Assembly: GCA_964528605.1 (NCBI GenBank)
Contig: CAZGSV010000111.1
Coordinates: 1-10,220, forward strand
Origin: CAZGSV01 sp964528605
GTDB taxonomy: Bacteria; Armatimonadota; Zipacnadia; CAZGSV01
DNA: 10,220 bases
Direction of reading: 5' to 3'
Made by a program: the position numbers and the translations under genes. This document shows positions 6,969 to 10,220 of the stretch, one piece after another (within the stretch, counting starts at the first letter, position 1; each line of letters begins with the position of its first letter). The notes under the pieces are model-generated. The model ran no database searches and was not told the DNA's origin. It saw only the letters and a list, made by a program, of their open reading frames with translations.

Positions 6969-8138
6969 GTGCAATCAGTGGCTGTGGGCATGCGTTTCCC
7001 CTTTCTTAGGTTGGCTCCCTTCGAAGAGGCCATCGCGATTCACCGAGCCGAGGTAGAGGCGCCGGGACCCGCCGGTCTGTTGGGCAAGTCGCCCGCGGAG
7101 TCACTGGCGATCCCCGACGACGCCAGCGAACGGCTGGCCGCCGAAGGTACCATCGCCGCCGCGCACTTCGCGCTTGCGGATTTGCTCTTCTGCGCCGGCG
7201 CGCCCATTGCCCAAGTCGCAACCGAGCAGAGGGCCGGGCTGCGCGCGGCCTCGCAGTTGCTCGAGGGCGTGTCCTCCGTGGCGGAACCTCTCAGCGGCAC
7301 CGCCTTCCTCACCCGGCTTGAGTACGTGCTCTTGGACGCGCTTTGCACCTCGTTCCTCGTGACCGACGGCGACGGCTTCGTGGACGCCTGTGATGAATGG
7401 CTCGCGGAGCACGCGCAGAGGACGGGGGCAGGCGCCTTGCCGCCCCTTGACGGCGAATGGCAGGACGCGGCGCGGGTCATCCGCTACCACCGCGCCGCCT
7501 CGCCGGGCGAACTGCTCGAACTCGCTTACGGTGGCGCGCTCGACCTCTATGGCCTCTCGTATGCGCTGGCCGCTCCACAGTCAGAGGCGGCCCGCGAGAC
7601 CTGGCGCACCTTGCTCTGGTGGTGGGCGGAGACCCTCTACGCGGGCGCGATGCGGTCCTTGGCCTACGGCGTGGACGCGCGCTCGAAGTGGCTCCACCCG
7701 CGCGCCCTCGTGGTGCTCAAGACAGTGTCACGCCTCGGGCTCCTTGACGTGAAGGCAGCAACGCCCGGCACCATGCACCCCTTCGCCGCCTACCTTGATC
7801 CCGCGCTCGACACTCCCTTCGATCCGCTACCTGAGGGCACCAGCCCGCGTGACTTCTTGGAGGCGGTTGTGGAGCACTCGTGCAGAGCCGAAGGCGAAGG
7901 GCTGGAGCGCGCGGCCAACTTCCTCGTCGAGGTCGGTTGGGGCGTGCGCGACTACGGCGGCCATTTCGACAGCGCCGCCGATGACCTGCTCCGGATTCTC
8001 AACGCCCACTGGCGCACGTTGCCTGCTGCCCTAAGGACGGCGCTGCTGCGGGCGACCGCCAAGCCCAGCCGCATGTGCCTGTCGAGGGGGCAGGCTCCAT
8101 CCGCCGAGTGGGTGCGCCTGGTGGCGCAGCCGTCGTAG
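6969..8138 (+). CDS. conserved-looking hypothetical cytoplasmic protein, unrecognised
   Basis: A 389-residue protein with no family I recognise. It has no signal peptide and no clear membrane helix. Composition is rich in A, L, E and R with few extended strands, suggesting a mostly helical, perhaps repeat-like fold. Notable stretches are a tryptophan-rich LLWWWAETLYAG (about 215-226), a HPRALVVLKTVSRLGLLDVK helix, and a C-terminal YGGHFDSAADDLLRILNAHW segment. The codon third positions are strongly G/C, like the neighbours, so it is a real gene. GTG 6969 is the earliest possible start, because an in-frame TGA lies at 6957-6959. GAGAAGG at 6958-6964 is only four bases before it, so GTG 6978 or ATG 6990 may be the true start. 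It is divergent from the isomerase gene and convergent with the sugar transporter operon, so it forms its own transcription unit. No function is assigned. Confidence 0.75.
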   Translation: MQSVAVGMRFPFLRLAPFEEAIAIHRAEVEAPGPAGLLGKSPAESLAIPDDASERLAAEGTIAAAHFALADLLFCAGAPIAQVATEQRAGLRAASQLLEGVSSVAEPLSGTAFLTRLEYVLLDALCTSFLVTDGDGFVDACDEWLAEHAQRTGAGALPPLDGEWQDAARVIRYHRAASPGELLELAYGGALDLYGLSYALAAPQSEAARETWRTLLWWWAETLYAGAMRSLAYGVDARSKWLHPRALVVLKTVSRLGLLDVKAATPGTMHPFAAYLDPALDTPFDPLPEGTSPRDFLEAVVEHSCRAEGEGLERAANFLVEVGWGVRDYGGHFDSAADDLLRILNAHWRTLPAALRTALLRATAKPSRMCLSRGQAPSAEWVRLVAQPS

Positions 8139-8185
8139 CCACCGCCTTACCCGCGACCACGCGCCACTTGCTTGGGAACGGCCGT

Positions 8186-8200
8186 CCGTGCCGCGCACGG
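8186..8200. terminator. perfect GC hairpin between convergent genes, possible bidirectional terminator
   Basis: CCGTGC (8186-8191) and GCACGG (8195-8200) are perfect reverse complements around a CGC loop. The hairpin sits in the 100-base gap between the end of the unknown gene (8138) and the end of the MalG-type permease gene (8239), where termination is needed on both strands. Neither side is followed by a T-run, so a classical intrinsic terminator is not shown; it may slow transcription or protect RNA ends. Confidence 0.35.
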
Positions 8201-8238
8201 GAGGGCGCTCGCATCGTTCAGCGCGAGAGGCCCGCGGG

Positions 8239-9123
8239 CTAGCCCTTGATGCCGGTCATGGCGATGCCGCGGATGAACCACCGCTGCCCCAGCAGGAAGG
8301 CCATGATCAGCGGCGCCGTCGCCATCACCGTGCCCGCCATCAGCAGTTCCCAGCGCGTGTTGTGCACGTCCTGAAAAACCTGTAGCCCCAGTTGCAGCGT
8401 GCGCATGCGGTCGCTGCTCGTCAGAATCAGCGGCCACACGAAGTTGTTCCAGGTCCACTGGAACGTGAGTATTCCCAGCGCCGCCAGCGCCGGGCGCGAG
8501 AGGGGTAGGGCGATGCGCCAGTAGATGCCGTACTCCGAGGCGCCGTCCATGCGCGCCGCCTCGTCCAGGTCGCGCGGCAGTGTCAGGAAGAACTGGCGCA
8601 TCAGGAAGATGCCGAAAGCGGAGACGGCCGCCGGAGCGATCAGCCCCGGAAAGGTATCGAGCAAGCCGGAGCCGCCGCCGCCGCGCCAGTCGTTCCCGCC
8701 GCAGAAGGGAATGTGCTTGAGCAAGGTGTAGACCGGGATGAGGCGCACGTGCTCGGGCACCATCATGGTCGCCAGAATGGCGATGAAGATGGCGTTGGCG
8801 CCGCGAAAACGCAGCCGCGCCAAGGCATAGCCCGACATCGAGCACAGCAGCAGCGTCAGCACCGTCACTGAGCCCGCGTATATCAGGCTGTTGAGGGCGA
8901 ACAGGCCGAACTGGGCGGTGTAGAGGGCGTCGAGGTAGTTCTGCACCCGCCAAGACCGCGGGATCAGCACCGGCGGATACACCAGCAGGTCCTCCGGCGA
9001 CTTCAGGGAGGAGACCAGCATCCAGATGAACGGCACGCTGACGAGCAAGCCGCCCGCGGTGAGCAGCGCCGCCGCGAGCAGTCGTCCGCCCTTGCGCTTA
9101 AGGGCCGGCCCGCGCACCCCCAC
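8239..9123 (-). CDS. ABC sugar importer permease, MalG/UgpE type
   Basis: A 294-residue inner-membrane permease of the binding-protein-dependent carbohydrate transporter family (CUT1). It has six predicted membrane helices, the first at about 14-38, and ends with the usual WFIRGIAMTGIKG tail. The EAA loop, which docks the ATPase, is clear: EAARMDG at 188-194 followed by RIALPLSRP. A glycine-rich insertion around 142-153 (GGNDWRGGGGSG) lies in the loop between the third and fourth helices; shorter MalG proteins lack it. The start is GTG at 9123-9121, immediately after the TGA of the MalF-type gene, with GGAGGAGGT (9139-9131) seven bases upstream inside the preceding gene, so the two are translationally coupled. 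It would form a heterodimer with the MalF-type permease. The sugar carried is unknown. Confidence 0.92.
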   Translation of the reverse strand: MGVRGPALKRKGGRLLAAALLTAGGLLVSVPFIWMLVSSLKSPEDLLVYPPVLIPRSWRVQNYLDALYTAQFGLFALNSLIYAGSVTVLTLLLCSMSGYALARLRFRGANAIFIAILATMMVPEHVRLIPVYTLLKHIPFCGGNDWRGGGGSGLLDTFPGLIAPAAVSAFGIFLMRQFFLTLPRDLDEAARMDGASEYGIYWRIALPLSRPALAALGILTFQWTWNNFVWPLILTSSDRMRTLQLGLQVFQDVHNTRWELLMAGTVMATAPLIMAFLLGQRWFIRGIAMTGIKG

Positions 9124-10017
9124 TCAGAGCACCTCCTCCAGGTCGCGCCTGAAGACCCGCAGGTTGAGCAAGGAAACGATCAAGATCATCAGGAACAAAA
9201 CCACCGCCATCGCCGACGCGCGCCCCATGCGAAGGAAGCGGAAGCCGTTCTCGTAAATCTGATGCACCACCGTGGTGGTCGCTCCCACCGGCCCGCCCTT
9301 GGTCATCACGTAGATGGCATCGAAAACCTGGAACGAGCCGATGACCGAGGTGACCAGCAGGAACAGGGTCACCGGCCGCAGCATGGGCAGCGTGACGTTG
9401 CGCAGCGAGGGCCACCAAGCCGCCCCGTCCATCTCCGCCGCCTCGTACAGGCTCGCGGGTATGCCCTGCAAGCCCGCCAGATAGATGACCATGGCGTAGC
9501 CCAGTTCCTTCCAGACGGTCATGATCATCAAGCAGGGCATGGCCTGCTCCGGGCTGCTGAGCCACTGCTGCGGCCCAACGCCCAGTTTGCCCAGGAAGAA
9601 GTTGAGCAGCCCGAACTGCGGGTTGTAGAGCCACATCCAGATCATGGAGGCGGCAACCACCGAGGTCACCACCGGCGTGTAGAACAGCGTGCGGAAGACG
9701 ATCATGCCGCGCAGTTGCGCGTTGAGCGCCACCGCCAGCAGCAGCCCCAGCACCAGCGTCGGCGGCACCGTGCCCAGCGTGTAGTAGAACGTATGCCAGA
9801 TCGAGGCCAGGAAGGTGGGGTCCTTCATTATGTCGGCGTAGTTGGCCCCCCCCACCCAACGCGGCGGCGTGAGCACGTCGTAGCGCGTGAACCCCAAGGC
9901 CAAAGTCATCAGGACCGGCACAACGGAGAACGCACAGAAGGTGATGAGGGCCGGGGCCAGCAGCCACCTGGCTGCGCCGGCCTGCGCTCGCGCTCCCGGA
10001 GACAGCCGTCTCTTCAT
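9124..10017 (-). CDS. ABC sugar importer permease, MalF/UgpA type
   Basis: A 297-residue inner-membrane permease of the CUT1 carbohydrate importer family. Six hydrophobic helices are visible: the first at about 17-41, others at about 74-98, 106-130, 160-185, 210-235 and 262-285. The EAA motif EAAEMDG is at 192-198, followed by RNVTLPMLRP. The conserved FDAIYVMTKGGP stretch follows the EAA loop. It lacks the long N-terminal and periplasmic extensions of E. coli MalF, so it is of the shorter UgpA/LacF kind. ATG 10017-10015 lies nine bases after the stop of the binding-protein gene. No good ribosome site is close by (a GGAGG is 19 bases upstream), so translation may depend on coupling. It sits in the usual order binding protein, MalF-type, MalG-type. 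The ATPase subunit is not in this window. Confidence 0.92.
   Translation of the reverse strand: MKRRLSPGARAQAGAARWLLAPALITFCAFSVVPVLMTLALGFTRYDVLTPPRWVGGANYADIMKDPTFLASIWHTFYYTLGTVPPTLVLGLLLAVALNAQLRGMIVFRTLFYTPVVTSVVAASMIWMWLYNPQFGLLNFFLGKLGVGPQQWLSSPEQAMPCLMIMTVWKELGYAMVIYLAGLQGIPASLYEAAEMDGAAWWPSLRNVTLPMLRPVTLFLLVTSVIGSFQVFDAIYVMTKGGPVGATTTVVHQIYENGFRFLRMGRASAMAVVLFLMILIVSLLNLRVFRRDLEEVL
9131..9139 (-). promoter_or_regulatory. ribosome binding site of the MalG-type permease gene
   Basis: On the minus strand this reads GGAGGAGGT, seven bases before the GTG start at 9123. It lies within the last codons of the MalF-type gene, whose TGA touches the GTG directly. It decides the GTG start and indicates translational coupling of the two permeases. 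Confidence 0.8.
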
Positions 10018-10026
10018 AGCGCGGAA

Positions 10027-10220
10027 CTAGCCGCTTCCTCCGCGTGCCAGCGCCGCATTCGCCGCCGTGGCCGCGTCCCTGAGCGCCTGCGCCGCCGTCT
10101 TCTTGCCGTAGATCGCCTGCTGGCACTCCTCCTGCACGGCCGCGATGATCTCGCTCTGCTCTGGAATGCCCGGGTTTACCCGCATCGTCTTGGTGGCCTC
10201 GATGAATACCTGCATCTTCG
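10027..10220 (-). CDS. ABC sugar importer substrate-binding protein, C-terminal end (partial)
   Basis: Only the last 64 codons or so are present; the gene continues past the right edge and its start is outside the window. The visible tail has a NPGIPEQSEIIAAVQEECQQAI stretch split over the end of the second lobe, then YGKKTAAQALRDAATAANAAL, which is the usual C-terminal helix of family 1 extracellular sugar-binding proteins (UgpB/MalE type), where aggregate helices are described by a K-x-x-x-x-x-AL-DAA-x-x-x-N pattern. The TAG at 10029-10027 ends it nine bases before the MalF-type start. Position next to the two permeases supports the call. The methionine codon at 10215-10213 is internal, not a start. 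Ligand, signal peptide and lipobox cannot be seen. Confidence 0.82.
   Translation of the reverse strand, partial: KMQVFIEATKTMRVNPGIPEQSEIIAAVQEECQQAIYGKKTAAQALRDAATAANAALARGGSG

Noticed and set aside
9098..10126. Minus-strand open frame of 342 codons over the MalF-type gene
   Set aside because: Its translation is low-complexity G, A, R and H with no membrane segments; the true gene in the other frame has six helices and the EAA motif.
1..10220. CRISPR array, transposon, prophage, tRNA or defence system
   Set aside because: No regularly spaced repeats, terminal inverted repeats, transposase, integrase, cloverleaf or nuclease/helicase motifs were seen on either strand.

Overview
This is a GC-rich (roughly two-thirds G+C by eye) bacterial chromosomal window with tightly packed genes, strong G/C third-position bias, and Sec- and Tat-exported enzymes. 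Gene content and style (exported oxidoreductases, a YfhO-type membrane protein, COG2407-type isomerases, UgpAE/MalFG-type sugar transporters) resemble uncultured polysaccharide-degrading bacteria such as Armatimonadota, Planctomycetota or related lineages. That placement is an impression from gene style; no rRNA or marker gene is present. No tRNA, rRNA, CRISPR array, insertion sequence or phage gene was recognised.

Layout. Positions 1-203 hold no recognisable gene; a possible promoter lies at 143-171. A plus-strand pair follows: a Sec-exported two-domain protein resembling a glycoside hydrolase (204-1781) and, 20 bases later, a Tat-exported aldo/keto reductase (1802-2830). The reductase overlaps by 11 bases the end of a convergent minus-strand gene for a large YfhO-family membrane protein (2820-5186). 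Upstream of that, on the same strand, is a sugar isomerase of the L-fucose/L-arabinose isomerase superfamily (5324-6724). A 244-base divergent region (6725-6968) carries a good sigma70-like promoter for the isomerase with a perfect inverted repeat over its -35 box. To its right a cytoplasmic protein of unknown function (6969-8138) reads rightward. It converges, across a 100-base gap with a perfect GC hairpin, on a minus-strand ABC sugar importer operon: MalG-type permease (8239-9123), MalF-type permease (9124-10017) and the C-terminal end of the substrate-binding protein (10027 to the right edge).

Together the genes suggest a carbohydrate-use neighbourhood: exported enzymes act on a glycan or glycoside outside the cytoplasm, the ABC importer takes up a sugar or oligosaccharide, and the isomerase converts an aldose to a ketose inside the cell. 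The substrate cannot be read from the sequence, and these are at least three separate transcription units, so the link is by proximity only. No transporter ATPase gene is in the window. I found no defence system or other clearly new multigene system. The least explained items are the exported pair at the left, the orphan gene at 6969-8138 and the predicted operator upstream of the isomerase.
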